Position numbers and translations under genes: made by a program
The notes under the pieces: model-generated
Databases searched by the model: none
Seen by the model: only the letters and a program-made list of their open reading frames with translations
What the model was told of the DNA's origin: nothing
Part shown: positions 20,470 through 32,844 of the stretch, piece by piece
Layout: each line of letters begins with the position of its first letter
How positions within the stretch are numbered: the first letter of the stretch is position 1
Origin: Acorus gramineus
Taxonomy: Eukaryota > Streptophyta > Magnoliopsida > Acorales > Acoraceae
DNA: 64,000 nt
Assembly: GCA_030737835.1 (NCBI GenBank)
Contig: JAUJYN010000043.1
Coordinates: 372,001-436,000, forward strand
Direction of reading: 5' to 3'

Positions 20470-21395
20470 AAGACTAATATTCTGATATTTTTGTTTGGTA
20501 TTTTTTCATTTATTTCTTATTAGTATTAGCAGGTGGCACACTAAGGAGAGTATTCTAACATCCTATCAAGAAGAGATTCAACTCCATTTAGTATTTATAG
20601 TAATGAACGGAACTAGGAAAGTGATCTAATAAAAATAGTATATATTATGCAATAATTTTTTTTCCTTCCTGGGCAGAAACCAAACAGGTCCTTCCAAGCT
20701 GGGGAGGTGCTACTCTACCATGAGGCCGAGGACCCAGGACGATTGAATGATTAAATGAATTATAAATTAAAATAGAGTTATTTGAAATTTAATCTTCTAT
20801 TAACAAGCTTTTGGTGTTCACATGATTTTCGATATGTAAAATTAAATTGCTCTTAGATATATTATTATGATCTTACATATTCGGAATGACATTAAGATAT
20901 ATATAAGACTTCAGAAATATGAATAATTTTAACATTTTATACTTTTTGTCATTTTTAATTACAAATAATAGTTTATATATTTATTATATCATTATGAAAT
21001 CATGGTTAAATTCTGTTAACCTTATGGTTCAATTAGTGAGTCTTGAGCAGGCTATTTTTCTAGTTTAATATCCGATTGTAAGTTATAATAGTAGTAGATT
21101 TCTGAAAATAACATGACAAAAAAAATAGTTATGCATCTTATCTATCGTCAAAAATTTAATCAATTTGGGTTATGATCTGATAGATACTTAAGAAGTTACT
21201 ATATGTTATCTAAACTTTACAAAAGATGTTATATCGAGATTATTAATATGTCATGATTTGTTATATTAGATATTATGTAATATGCAAATATATTACTCTT
21301 ATCGTGTACCCAATTATATATGTAATCATTAAATTTATTTCACTTGTTTGTAATTTTAGTAAGTATTTAATTTGTTGCGTTAATATCATTTCACT
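20470..21395. other. AT-rich intergenic stretch
   Basis: The first 20 bases continue the array flank (TTAAAGACTAAT). After that I recognise no gene, repeat end or domain. Homopolymer and TA-rich runs dominate. Confidence 0.4.
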
Positions 21396-22660
21396 TATTA
21401 TACCTGTAATATACACAAAAAGGTCATATATTTTATAAAAATATGTAGAAGACTATTACTAAGGATATATACCAATTTTTCACATCATTTGCTATGCGGT
21501 AACCAAATATAGATGGACAAATTTTGGTATTGGTGAATTAAATGGAAACATCTAGATTTCTGAGAGAATGATTACTACTAAAATAAAATCCAACCAAAGT
21601 AATGATATGAGCCATAGGCGATTTCCACCAGGACGTCACGGTAAACTTCAACCTCGAGCTGATGGGCCTTCTAAAGTTCTTCAACGAATTGGTGACAATG
21701 CAAATGAGATTGAACTTCCTAGAGATTATGGTGTTTCATCAACTTTTAATGTATTACACCTCTCACCATACCATCCTGAAGATGACTTAGATTCGAGGAC
21801 GAATATTCAACAACTGGGGGAGAATGATGCTGGAGCAACCACTAGTATACTCAACTCATTCAGCAATGGTAGGGTCATTAATGAATCAATGGAAATGTTA
21901 AACAACTAGTTTTCGGGTTGACCAGGCAGCTTGATCACTTGTTAATGAATCAGCTATAATTTCCTCTATAAAGGTCCAATTCACAAGCCGTTTCTTGAGT
22001 TTGAAACTAGACATCTAAATGAAAAATAGGTTTCTGATGATACATAAAAAGTCACTAAATGTTAGGAAATGAAATAGTATTTGAATGAAAACTGAATCTC
22101 TATTTTTGGGTCCTGTAATGGGTAGTTATGGTCAAAGTTTTTCATTTTTCTGGCTTGGAGCTTGTTTAGTAAACATAGAATATGGAGTTAGCAATTAAAC
22201 CTATTGATGGAGGGTTGTTCTATGACCATGCTATATAATTCTTAACACTTGTAGTGATGAAGGCAGTTAATGAAATAGAGTTTATGAGAAATTAAAAGAA
22301 CTAGTGTTCTTGTCTTCCTTGCTCTCTCTCTCTCTTTGGTGGATTCCATTGAGAGTGATCCTTATCTTTGGTTCTCACTTGTGTTTCCTCCTCTCTCTTC
22401 CAATTCGGGTATCACATTTCACTTATTGTACTTATAATATACACAAAAAGATCATATATTTCATAAATATATGTAGAAGACTATTAATAAGGATATAAAC
22501 TAATTTTTCACATCATTTGTCATGCGGTAACCAAATATTCATAGACGAATTTTGGTATTGGTGAATAAAATGGTTTGATGGAAACTTCTTGATTTCTAAG
22601 AGAATGGTTACTAATAAAATTAAATCCATCCAAAGTAATGATATGAACCATAGAGGACTT
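21396..22660 (+). mobile_element. Gypsy-like LTR element fossil, copy 1 (LTR tail, integrase end, LTR)
   Basis: An LTR tail (about 21396-21612) is followed by a short piece of polyprotein end (about 21625-21815) with RFPPGRHGKLQPRADGP, typical of the integrase C-terminus of Ty3/gypsy elements. A purine tract (CTGGGGGAGAA) precedes an LTR of about 0.83 kb (about 21826-22660). The same arrangement recurs at 23853-24106/30202-30890. This is an old, broken fossil with most of the element missing; no function is claimed. Confidence 0.65.
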
Positions 22661-22679
22661 TTAATGACAAAATAAAGCA

Positions 22680-23852
22680 CCCAATACATAACAAACTTTC
22701 AACAATAACCAAATAGCAAATAACGACGAAGAAACATAAAGCATATTTTGCTTGTAATCCCCATAGATGAAGTATCATCTAAACATATAGGACATACCTT
22801 ATAACTATGTGTACTTGAGCTAGACAAATTCCCGTATGCAGGAAAATCATTAATTGTCCACATGACAGCAGCATGCAACAGAAAATTCTGACCACTTATG
22901 GCATCATAGGTTTTCACATCAAAGACCCACAACTCTTTGATCTCATCTATTAAAGGGTGTAAGTATACATTAATTTCTCTCCCAGGGGATAGCGATCCAT
23001 GAATGAGAAGTGACATCATGTGAAATGGCTCCTTCATCAATTTCCAATGTGGCAAATTATAGGGCACGAGTATAAACATGCTATATGACAAACTCATGTT
23101 ATCGAATGGATTAAAACCGTCTGATGCAAGACCGAACCTAACATTTCTTGTGTCAGCTAAGAACTAAGGATAGCTTTCATCCAAATGCTTTCATGCTTCC
23201 CCATCAGTTGGATGACTCAAAGCATCATCATCTACTCTTTTCTCTTTGTGCCACCTCATATCTTTCGTTGTATGTCTTGACATAAAAAGCCTTTGCAATC
23301 TTGGCTTGATTGGAAAAATCATAATGACTTATGGGGAATCTTTTTTACCTTTTCATCATTGGACTTATATCGCGGCTCATGACATACCAGACAACTCTCT
23401 GCCTCTTCATTATGCTTCAAGAATAGTGCACAATCATACTTGCATGCATGAATTGTTTCATATCCCAAACCCAAGTCACTCAGCCTCCTTTTGGCATCTA
23501 GGTAGACTCGGGCATTGTCTTCATGTATGGCCAAAACATGTGAAATATGTTGAGCAACATATCAAACGACTTGTTGCTCTAGCGATTGATAACCTTTGCA
23601 TGCATCAATCGGACAATAAACTCTGACACTGACAAATTACACCCCTCACTTAATTTCTGGCCCGATTCATCAAAGAAAGTGTTTGTAGGTTCTTTATCTC
23701 CTTCTCCTACATCTTCTTGATATCCTTGAGCTGTCGGATTGATTAACTCTTCAAAGAGGGGGGCCATCACATCTTCATACTCTTCATCTTCTTGTCCATC
23801 CACACTGGATGGTTGAGGTAAGTTATGTTCACGAATATTCTTGGCAAAGAGC
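22680..23852 (-). pseudogene. CACTA TNP2-type transposase fragment (Transposase_21 family)
   Basis: Minus-strand frames read, in order from 23852 down: FAKNIREHNLPQPSS and an acidic stretch; LGLGYETIHACKYDC with ESCLVCHEPRYKS (zinc-type cysteines); then FILVPYNLPHWKLMKEPFHM, INVYLHPLIDEIKELWV and MWTINDFPAYGNLSSSSTH. These are hallmark blocks of the En/Spm TNP2 transposase N-terminal half. It has several internal stops and ends without the catalytic remainder. It lies between two copies of the same LTR fossil and has no CACTA termini of its own. Strand and family are well supported; function is lost. Confidence 0.8.
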
Positions 23853-24106
23853 GATTTCCACCAGGATGTCATGGTAACCTTCAACCTCGAGCTGATGGGC
23901 CTTTTAAAGTTCTTTAATGAATTAGTGACAATGCAAATAAGATTGAACTTTATGGAGATTATGGTGTTTCATCAAATTTTAATGTATCATTTCTCTCTCC
24001 ATACCATGATCAAGGTGACAGATTCGAGGACGAATCTTCAACAGCTGGGGGAGAATGATGCTGGAGCAACCACTAGTACACTCAACTCATTCAGCAATGG
24101 TGGAGT
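23853..24106 (+). mobile_element. Gypsy-like LTR element fossil, copy 2, left part
   Basis: Repeats 21620-21872 (integrase end, purine tract, LTR start) at moderate divergence. The LTR is split by the CACTA element at 24107-30198 and resumes at 30202. Copy 1 shows the unsplit order. Fossil. Confidence 0.7.
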
Positions 24107-26189
24107 CACTACAAGAAAATGGGGATATAGAGGCGGTTTAATTTGCTGCAATTTTTACAACCCCCCCCCCCTCCCCGCCCCCCATATCAAACATATTTCT
24201 ACGGTTCTAGGGAAACCGTTTCATCTTTTTTTTTTGCTAAATCTGTCCATCGATTTTGTGTTTTAAAACTGCCGTATTATTAAAGCCAAAATTAATGGGA
24301 TTGTGATAAAAAGGTTTTGAAAAAAATTAGGTGTGAGACAAACATATGCCTTCAGATATTCACATTAATTGCTCAAATATGTTATTAATCACTCCAAAAA
24401 AGACTCCTCAAATCCTGCAAAATATTTTCCCTCCACCGAAATTTTTTTTCCCTCCACTATGAAAATCTCACCATCTTTGTAACTCCTCCCCCTCATTTTG
24501 ATTTTACCTCAGCTCCATCATCATCTTTTTTTCTAAGAAGATCAAGTAATTTTTCCTTGGCTTCACAAAACTCCTCTAAGAAGATTAGGTAATTTTTTTC
24601 TCCTCCACCTAGATCTATTACCCCATTGTATTAATCTCAATCTCATTAGTCTCCATTGTTTATATTTTTGATACCCATTAGATGAGATAATAAATAAAAT
24701 AAATCTACATATTTTAATTTCATATGAACTAAAAGTATTATGTGTTAACTTAAAAAAATATTATTTTTTTGACTTTTTATAATTCTGAAAATACAATAGT
24801 AATTTTTTTATTTGGTAATTATAAAATTATATCAATTCATATTTAAAATTTTAAATTCACTCTTATCCAAAATCTTTTTAAATATGTAAAATCAATTGTG
24901 ATTTAAATCATTTGATTTTTTTTGTCATATCTAAAATCTTTTCAAATCTTTTACTTATACCCTAAAATATCCAAAGATTTAGATAATATTCAAATTTTAA
25001 ATTTTAGATTAGCTTAAAAATTTGCCTCTTCGTTGTATCATGATACCTAGCTAGATCGAGTATTCTTTATGAATTTCAAGTTTTATTTTGCATGAATTTT
25101 TATGTCCACTACTCTATATTCAATAACATTTAAAGTCTCTTTGAATTTTAAAATGCTATAATATTAAAACAGAAAGTTTCTTTCATTAAAAAAAAAAACG
25201 TTTATACCCACCAAAAAAAAAAAAACCGTTTATGAGTTGTTTGTATTTATATGATTATAATTGAACTTTTAAGAGATGTGTATCTTTCACATTTTTCTTA
25301 TATATCTTAGTGTGCAATTTCTTTTATATTTTATGTGTTACTATCTATTTTTTTGGTATATGTTTTTCTATTTCATATAATATATAGAGACTTAAAAATT
25401 GAATTGAACTTTTTGACATAATTTTCCAAAAAAATAAATTAAAAATTATAAGACAAGTCTCTACAATAGGACCCAACCTTATGATATATGAAAAGCTAGA
25501 GTTGCAAGTATGATACAAATATTGATAAGGTTGCTCAAGGGGCATTATGTGGATAAAAAATTGATAAGGCTGTACATGAGTAGATGAGATGCATGCATTC
25601 CTATGTGAGGAAATTTTTTTTTTTTTAAGATGAGATGAGACCTAACCATATTATATATTTTTTTGTGAAGTTGGGATGTATATATTTTGAACATGACCAT
25701 TCCAGCGATGAAGGGATTGACAATAATGTTCAGATGGAAGACTGATGTTGGATGGGTAAGAAACGGTATTGATGTCACAATAGTCAATAAAGTTATTTCA
25801 GGGCTTCTAGAGGATGAGGATGGGGAAGAGGATAATGAAGATATTAGTTACTTTATAGTTGATTACTATTGTGATTTTATTAATGTCATAGTAGCATGTT
25901 ATTGTTATTATTCGTAATATACAATGGTTTTGAAATAAATGTTTTTTTTAATTATTTGTTTTTCACTTGAAAGAAATAAACATTTTAGAACTTATATTTT
26001 ATGTATGAGGAATAGGTGTTTTCACTGACCGATGGATATGGACATGCATGATGCATCTTCTCCTAATCAACGCCCAAGTAATCAATTGAGAGAATATGTT
26101 TTATTCATTCTGATACAATTTATATTTAGATGTATTATTATTATTATTATTTTAAGATGCTTGCGATACGTGTTCTAGCACCAAAAAGA

Positions 26190-27682
26190 GGGTCGGGGTA
26201 AAACAGTGATGTCAGCATATTGGAGCGGTAAGAAGGACAAGGTCATTATAGAATGAAATGATCTCGGCCAAACAGTGGGAGATGACGCAAAGACTTTCAG
26301 CTCTTAAATTGGTGTTGTGGTTTGTAGTGGCCTGCTACCTCTTGACGTACCTGATTGGTGACATGTTAATAAAGAAATTAAGACATCAACTGTCGAGCAT
26401 TTAAAGGTTCAATTATCTTACATTTTATTATGAAGAAGATTACTTTTCCTTTTTAGTTTATTAAATGAATAAATTTAATTCTTTTTGTTGTATTTTATTT
26501 TTAGGCTCGCTTTGATCTTAGCGGTGACAATAAATTTCACTGGACACTTGGAAAGATAGGGGAACGATGGAAAGATTATAAGTATCGACTTGACAAAAAT
26601 TATGTTGGAGATTTGAGCGAACCAGAAGCCCTTGAAAATTGCACTTCAAATGTTAATCCTGATCATTGGGAAACATTGGTTGGTTGCTTTTTCAGGAAGA
26701 GTTCAAGGTATGAGAAAATATCTAACACTTCAATCTTGTCATGTCAATCATATAAAAATCAATCACAATGTTTCATGCTAAAATGCAGAAAAAATCTACG
26801 CAAAATACAACAAATCATGCCCTATCAAAGTCAACTCACAACACTGGGCGGATGAGCTTCGCAAGAAGAGCTTACAATATTGTTAGACCCCTTCTTATTT
26901 TATTTTTTGAATTTATATCTCACGTTATTTATATCTCTGTTTATCTCAACCATGAAAATAAATACAGAAGAAAAAAAATGCCCATGCCGAGGCACCCAAA
27001 AGACATGAGCTTTGGATCGCTATTCGTACACAAAAGAATGGAGAACCTATGAACGAATATTGCCGTGAAATGTTTGTAAGTTTTTGTATAATATTTTCAA
27101 TTATATATTTCTTGTTCCTCAATAATACCTTGAAAGTAATACATGTTTGTGTATTGTTTGTTTCTCTACATCTCTCAGCTCCTTCGAGATTTTACTTTAG
27201 TTAATTAACATGAATGAATGTTGATTAATTGAACTAAGTTTTCCATTTTAGATGTGCAGTAAATGTAGCCACGGTGGGTTACAAAATGAATGTTTCTTTG
27301 TTTTTTTTTAATGCAAGGAAGAGTAGATGTTGCTTCTTTGGTTTAACTCTCATTTTCATAATAACAATATCAAAACGATTCATGCAAGATTAATTGGTAT
27401 GGCTGTAGCATGATATGAGAGGAAGCTGGCTTGACAATTTATTTTTATCATTCTAATATATTTTTGTTTCTTAAATGTTGTCAATTAATTTGTTTCTTCT
27501 TTCTTATGATGAATTTTGATGCATGATTTGAATTCTTATTTCTGGCTAAAATGGACAATTATATTATTGAATTGGAAGATGGGGAAGATGAGAATCATCC
27601 AGATATACTTGCCGCAGTGATGGGAGTTGAGCTTAATTGGAGAGTTCGTGGTCTAGGTGGTGGGGTTACTCCAACACGATAC
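26190..27682 (+). pseudogene. Transposase_24 (Ptta/En/Spm)-type gene of the CACTA element
   Basis: Blocks in order: DDAKTFSS-IGVVV (about 26281-26320, with stops); exon about 26506-26707 with GERWKDYKYRLDKNY and PDHWETLVGCFF, ending SSR/GTATGAG; exon from about 26788 with NTTNHALSKSTHNTGRMSFA; exon about 26966-27074 with KRHELWIAIRTQKNGEPMNE, followed by GTAAGT; then VMGVELNWRVRGLGGGVTPT (about 27620-27679). These are the conserved blocks of the DNA-binding protein encoded beside TNP2 in plant CACTA elements. In-frame stops in the first block suggest it is dead. Coding resumes after the nested element at 29476 with DDKGRRKGRVFDSNG and a Q/M-rich tail. Confidence 0.7.
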
Positions 27683-27688
27683 ATTAGA

Positions 27689-29472
27689 CACTATAACAAA
27701 ACAGGGTTTTGGTGGCAAACATTTGAATAACTGTCACCTAAAACTATTGTAAGGTGACAATCAAGAATTCATGTCACAATAAACATAGTTTTTGGTGACT
27801 GTTATATTTGTTTATCATAAAATTCTATGTCTGTGACATTTGCTTAAAATATCTGTCACATAAATATCAGTTATTGTGACACACATGTTAAAAAAGTCAC
27901 AAATAGAATTTATTAGGTGACAAACATTATTGGAATGCTATCATTTTTATTTATTAGGTGACATACACTAATGGAATGACACGAAAAGTAAATTACACAA
28001 TTAAATTTAAAAGCTATATTTAGTATCCCATAATTATATTGCATTTATAAATCTTACAAGTAAATGAAAATCAAGAGATCCATTATTGCTCCCCCATAAA
28101 AAAAAAAGGGATTGGTCACTGCCGTCTCACATTGTTGCATACCACCAAATCTATAATTAAACCTCCCCTCTCTCCATCATCACCTCTACATCTTATCTAC
28201 CATCCCTTCTCCATCATCTCCTCTACGCCCTCCAACCCTTCCCCATCATCTCCTCTACGTCCACCAATCCCATGCAGCAAAATTACCACGAGGTCCTCTT
28301 CCCCTATCCCAATTCTTTTTTATTTTAGATTTGTTGGAAACACCCACTAATAAGGTTGTTTTTCTATTATTTTACTAATTTTTATATATACATGCAATAG
28401 GTATTTACTAAAAAATTTTGTTGCTTTTTTTATGACATGTATAATAGTTTCAAGTATTTCATATCAAGATTTTATCAACTGAGAATAAATTATTGGCAAA
28501 TGGGATGCTCCTTAGCGAACAACCAACCAAAATTGTTTGAGGAATACCGTTGGGTGATGGGTGGTGTGAAGTAGTGGTCAAATCTTCATTAGATTCTACA
28601 GGAAAATTGATGAGGCGACATGGAATGCTTAAAACCATCAAGGATGCTATTAAACACTATATCGCGTGGCCTCGAGGATTTGTAAGTGTGTATTAATTTT
28701 TTTATTTTATCTTAATTAATTAATATTTCATTAATCAATTTTTTATAATCAATATTTTTGTAGATGGAGATAGATTGGACGAAAGTGAAGAGAAACAATA
28801 TTCTTCAAGGATGTTGATATTTTAGTTTTGCTCATTGGAAGTCTTATGATAATGTAATTAAATATTGATTGTAATAATGTAATGAATTGTTGAGATTCTC
28901 TTATAAATGAATTTTTTTTAATATTTTTACTTTTTAATTTGTGATTGTACATGTTATAATTATATTTTTCAGTAAAATAATTATTTGTAAATTATTATAT
29001 TGAAATGTTTTATTATTGATAGCAATTGACTATCACATAAAATTTGGATTGAAATTATATATTCTATATTGATAAAGATAATCTGTCATTAAATGTCTAC
29101 AAAAGGTGACTGACATTAACCACCAATCCATTATTTATCGGCTTATGGTGACAGATAAGTCTATCACCATATATTGCCTGTGGTGACGGTCAAGTGTCAA
29201 CCGTCATTGAAACTTATGTACTGCCTGTCAGTGAGTGTCAATCAATGATGACAGACATTTGTGTCCGTCACCTATTGTCGACATATGGTGACAGGTGTGT
29301 ATGTCACCATATGCCACATATGGTGACCTACATGCTTTGACCGTCACGAAAACATATGGTGATTGGTTTAGTAGCGACGCACGTCCGAATGTCACTATAG
29401 ATTTTTTGTGACATACATAAGGGTTTTGGTGACAGTTTTCGCATGTCATCAAAACTCTATTTTGTTGTAGTG
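27689..29472 (+). mobile_element. Nested CACTA element, 1.8 kb
   Basis: Ends CACTATAACAAAACAGGG and, reversed, CACTACAACAAAATAGAG. A 3-bp target duplication AGA is at 27686-27688 and 29473-29475. Subterminal GGTGACA/TGTCACC motifs are abundant on both sides. It belongs to a different CACTA family from its host because the subterminal motif differs (GGTGACA against AACCGCC). It lies inside the host element's transposase coding region. Confidence 0.9.
28499..28685 (+). pseudogene. CACTA accessory-domain remnant in the nested element
   Basis: The frame reads PLGDGWCEVVVKSS, MLKTIKDAIKHYIAWP and ends before a donor-like GTAAGT. The C-V-V ... IAWP pattern is the conserved C-terminal domain found after Transposase_24 in plant CACTA proteins. 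A stop precedes it. It shows that the nested element is a deletion derivative of a coding CACTA element. Confidence 0.55.
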
Positions 29473-30201
29473 AGAGATGATAAGGGACGCAGAAAAGGAA
29501 GAGTATTTGATTCTAACGGTGCGTCAATCAGTTACATGAGAAGATACAACATATGAAACAACAACATACACAGCAAATGCAACAAATGCAGTAAGAGCAT
29601 GCGCTACAAATGTAACAAATTCAAAAAAAAATGCAAAAGACAATGGAGGAGAAGATGTGAGAAAAGATGCAAGAGATGCAATGACAAATTAGTTAACTTT
29701 CTCAGTTCCAGAATTTATTTAAGTTCATTTCACGCTAGATATAATCTTTAAATTTGGTCTTTTATTTCCTTTGTAACTTTGGATATTGTTTAATTATGGA
29801 TTCTTAATTATGTTATATATAATGTTTACTTTTCTCAATGGATGTCTTTATATAAACTTTATATTTAGATACATTTGATAATAATATTTGATACATTTGA
29901 GTAATGGATGCGATTTTTACAAGATGTTATATTTTAGCCGCGGTTATATAAACGTCTCTAAAAAGTTCCCAACCGCCACTATAAAAGAAAAAAGAAAAGT
30001 TTTCCGATCTGTTGTGGCTAAGGTTTTGATAACCGCCTCCATAACAACCGTTGGGAAAAATATTCAAACCGCCACTATAACTTAATAAGACCCTAGAAAC
30101 CAAGGCAGGTCAACAACCGCTGGGAAAACATATAGTAACGGTTTAATTAATGTGGCGACGGTTTTAAACCGCAGCTATAAAGGAGTTTTCTTGTAGTGAG
30201 T

Positions 30202-30890
30202 CATTAATGAAGAATGGAAATGTTGAATAACTCTTTTTCGGGTTGACTAGACAGCTTGAGCACTTGTTAGTAAATTAGCGATAATTTTCTCTACAAAAGC
30301 CCAATTCACAAGCTGTTTCTTGCGTTGGAAACTAGACATCTGAATGAAAACTAGGTTTCTGATGATACATAGAAAGTTACTAAATGTTAGGAAATGAAGT
30401 AGTATTTGAATGAAAATCGAATCTCTGTTTTTGGGTCCTGTAATGGGTAGTTGTGGTCAAAATCTTTTTTTTTTCTTGCTTAGAACTTATTTAGTCAACA
30501 TAGAATATGAAGTTAGCAATTAAATCTATTCATGGAGGCTTGTTCCATGACTATGCTATATCATTCTCAGCACTTGTAGTGATGAAGGTAGTCAATGAAA
30601 TAGAGTCTACGAAAAATTTGAAAGAACTAGTGTTCTTGTTTCCCTTACTCTATGATTATTATACTTGTAATTTACACAAAAAGATCATATATTTTATAAA
30701 TATTTGTAGAATACTATTAATAAGGATATATACCAATGTTTCACATCATCTGTCATGCCGTAACCAAAAATTCATAGACAAATTTTGGTATTGGTGAATT
30801 AAATGGTCTGCTGGAAACATCTAGATTTATGAGAGAATAATTACTAATAAAATAAAATCTATTCAAAGTAATGATATGAATCATAGGGGA
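30202..30890 (+). mobile_element. Gypsy-like LTR fossil copy 2, right part
   Basis: Continues the LTR interrupted at 24106 and matches 21873-22660 (TTTTTCGGGTTGAC, TTTGAATGAAAA, AATTTTGGTATTGGTGAAT). It abuts the 3' flank of proline-rich copy C. Fossil. Confidence 0.7.
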
Positions 30891-30989
30891 CCTTTTAATC
30901 ACAAAATAAAGCTAACAAACTTTCAACAAGAACCAAAGAGCAAACACACACATATTATAAGAAAACTTTTTTATGAGTGCTCACGCATG

Positions 30990-31465
30990 CCTAAAAAAGA
31001 TGACCAAAACCCTGCCTTCGCCAATGCAGGTGATGGTGCATGCATTATTTCAGCCAAATTATTAAGTTGGAGGAGCAAGCTAACACAGTATGCTAACTGG
31101 TCCATTAATTACATGGATACGGGCAGCGGCGGTGGCGGTGGTGGTGGTGAGTGCGCATAGTTTGTCATTGGCGGCACCGGCGGCAATACTGGAGGAGGAA
31201 TTGGAAGTGGCAAGCGAGTGTTCGTGGTCTCAGTCGGCGGCGTAGGTTGTGGATACTCTGTCTTGGGTGGTGGAGGTGATATGAACATATGGCCATCCGC
31301 GGTGGTGATGGAGTGTTAATGGTCCTCCGAGGTGGCAGAGGCTTATAGACGCGCACTGGCGGATGGTGGCGGAGTCGGTTATGGTGGCTCGCATGACCAA
31401 AAGAAGGTGTTGGCTATAACAAGCACTACAGTTGCATAGATTATGAACACACCATAGTAACCCAT
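30990..31465 (-). pseudogene. Proline-rich cell-wall protein copy C (frameshifted)
   Basis: From ATG at 31465 (minus) the frame gives MGYYGVFIIYATVVLVIA and then diverges into NTFFWSCEPP and a stop. In copy A the same nucleotides read ATAPSFGHAS, so a small indel shifted the frame. Downstream proline-rich and glycine-codon-antisense repeats continue to about 31100. The 3' flank with CCTGCCTTCGCCAATGC at about 31010 matches the other copies. It is closer to copy A than to B or D, including the upstream region. Confidence 0.75.
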
Positions 31466-31494
31466 GATGGACTACCACTCAAAGTCACACCTCT

Positions 31495-31594
31495 CATGAA
31501 CCGAGTTTTGAAAAAATCAGCTAACAACCTCTTCTCCGTAAAGGTAGTCAAGGGATCAAACCCTGAGACACCAATCTTCAAATAAATAAAAAAA
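31495..31594 (+). mobile_element. SINE-like 100-bp retroposed insert
   Basis: Flanked by a perfect 10-bp direct repeat TCACACCTCT (31485-31494 and 31595-31604) and ends in an A-rich tail (AAATAAATAAAAAAA). Copies A, B and D lack it at this position, between ATG and TATA box. Related sequence in the opposite orientation stands at about 18841-18925 and 33977-34050 (shared GGTGCCCCTTGGGTTTTATC and GCTAGCTGACTTAAC). Target duplication plus A tail mean LINE-mediated insertion. It is too short to identify a parent gene. Confidence 0.7.
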
Positions 31595-31604
31595 TCACAC
31601 CTCT

Positions 31605-31884
31605 ATTCATTGTGGTATGTCCCTCCATTGTCCATAGTATATATAGAGGGAACTGGTCGTTGTAGGCCTTTTGAAAGAGACGCGCTTAACTAGTACAGTT
31701 TTATTATTTAAACATGGTTTACCATGTAAGATCGGAGGCAGCTTTCCTAGTAAGTTGCATATTTAATTATTTAAATGCATACCATTTCTAACATGGACTT
31801 AATCCAGCCTGGTCAAACTTATAATAAAAACTATAAGAATTTATGAAAATTTCACATGCTTAAATGTAAAGGTTACCTGGCCCG
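31605..31884 (-). promoter_or_regulatory. Promoter flank of copy C
   Basis: A TATA-like TATATATAG lies at about 31638-31646 (minus sense). Positions 31645-31884 match the copy A upstream region. The SINE-like insert moved the TATA box about 100 bp farther from the ATG. Confidence 0.5.
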
Positions 31885-32720
31885 GATAATCTTACATGTT
31901 AAAGCCATGCGACATTCTTTAAAAAAAAAAAAAATTTATTGATCAGTTTGATTCATGAGTTATTTATTTGGATTTATGAATTGTTAAGCTTAATTTAAGA
32001 CTTACATAATCTGAGTTGAATTGAATTTGATGCTAAGGTTTATTTTACTTTCATCTTGTTTAGTTCGATTTATGGATTGCTAGAATTTGATTTATATGGC
32101 TATTCAGTTTAAAGTGTAGTTTGATTTGTAAATTGTTCAATTTGATTCATTTATATATGTCACAAAATTCAATTAGTGCAATAGTTTTTCCTTTCAAAGA
32201 ATATTTTCACATGCTTTGTTCGAAATAAATTTTTATATTAGGGGTTGAACATTCCTAGCTAGCTGGATCAAGTCCTCCCAACATCTCATCTTGGAAACAA
32301 CTGCTTAAAAACTAATATAATGGTGGATGCTTTATTGCTTGAAATGGAAGCAATAGTCGGCTTAAAAACAGAGTCCTCAGTACAGGTTAGATATATAAAT
32401 GGACAAATTTCATTTATTAATTCAGTTATCCTTATCCAACGACTAATTATTAATAGACAAGTATCTTTAAGGATCTTTAATTAATTTTTTTTAAAATAAA
32501 ATATATATTCAATTAAATTAGTTTATTTTAAAAAAAATAAAAAAAATAATTTTCATACAGTAAAATAATATAATATACACTGTGATAGAACAATATATAT
32601 TATACTATCATATTATATAGCGAGTTATGACTCAGTCTTTATGGACCGCAGATGTAGCTCCAAAATATCAACATTGGATCACAAAATAAAGCCCTCCATA
32701 ACAAACTTTTAATAGAAGTG
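31885..32720. repeat. Array spacer copy 3
   Basis: Nearly collinear with 15101-15925. Separates copies C and D. AT-rich and without a gene. Confidence 0.85.
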
Positions 32721-32844
32721 AAAGAACACACATTATAACAATAACAATAAAGATAATTAACCAAAACACTCTGCCTTCGCCAATGCTGGTGGTGCATGTC
32801 GACCTACATTGATGCAGATGGTGGAGAGAACGACTTTATTTCAC

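Larger units (their letters stand above)
24107..30198 (+). mobile_element. CACTA (En/Spm) element, 6.1 kb
   Basis: Terminal inverted repeats CACTACAAGAAAATGG at the left and, reversed, CACTACAAGAAAACTCC at the right. A 3-bp target duplication AGT stands at 24104-24106 and 30199-30201. Subterminal motifs such as AACCGCCACTATAA and CGGTTTAA recur, dense in the last 300 bp. The right half encodes a plus-strand Transposase_24-type protein over several exons (about 26190-29690). The TNP2 gene expected of an autonomous element is absent inside it. A second CACTA element (27689-29472) has entered its coding region. The empty site survives in LTR copy 1 (GGTAGGGTCATTAATG at about 21868). Confidence 0.9.

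Noticed and set aside
25687-25905. 76-residue frame in the CACTA element
   Set aside because: It has no match to the Transposase_24 blocks and poor composition. It may be a decayed exon, but I cannot support it.
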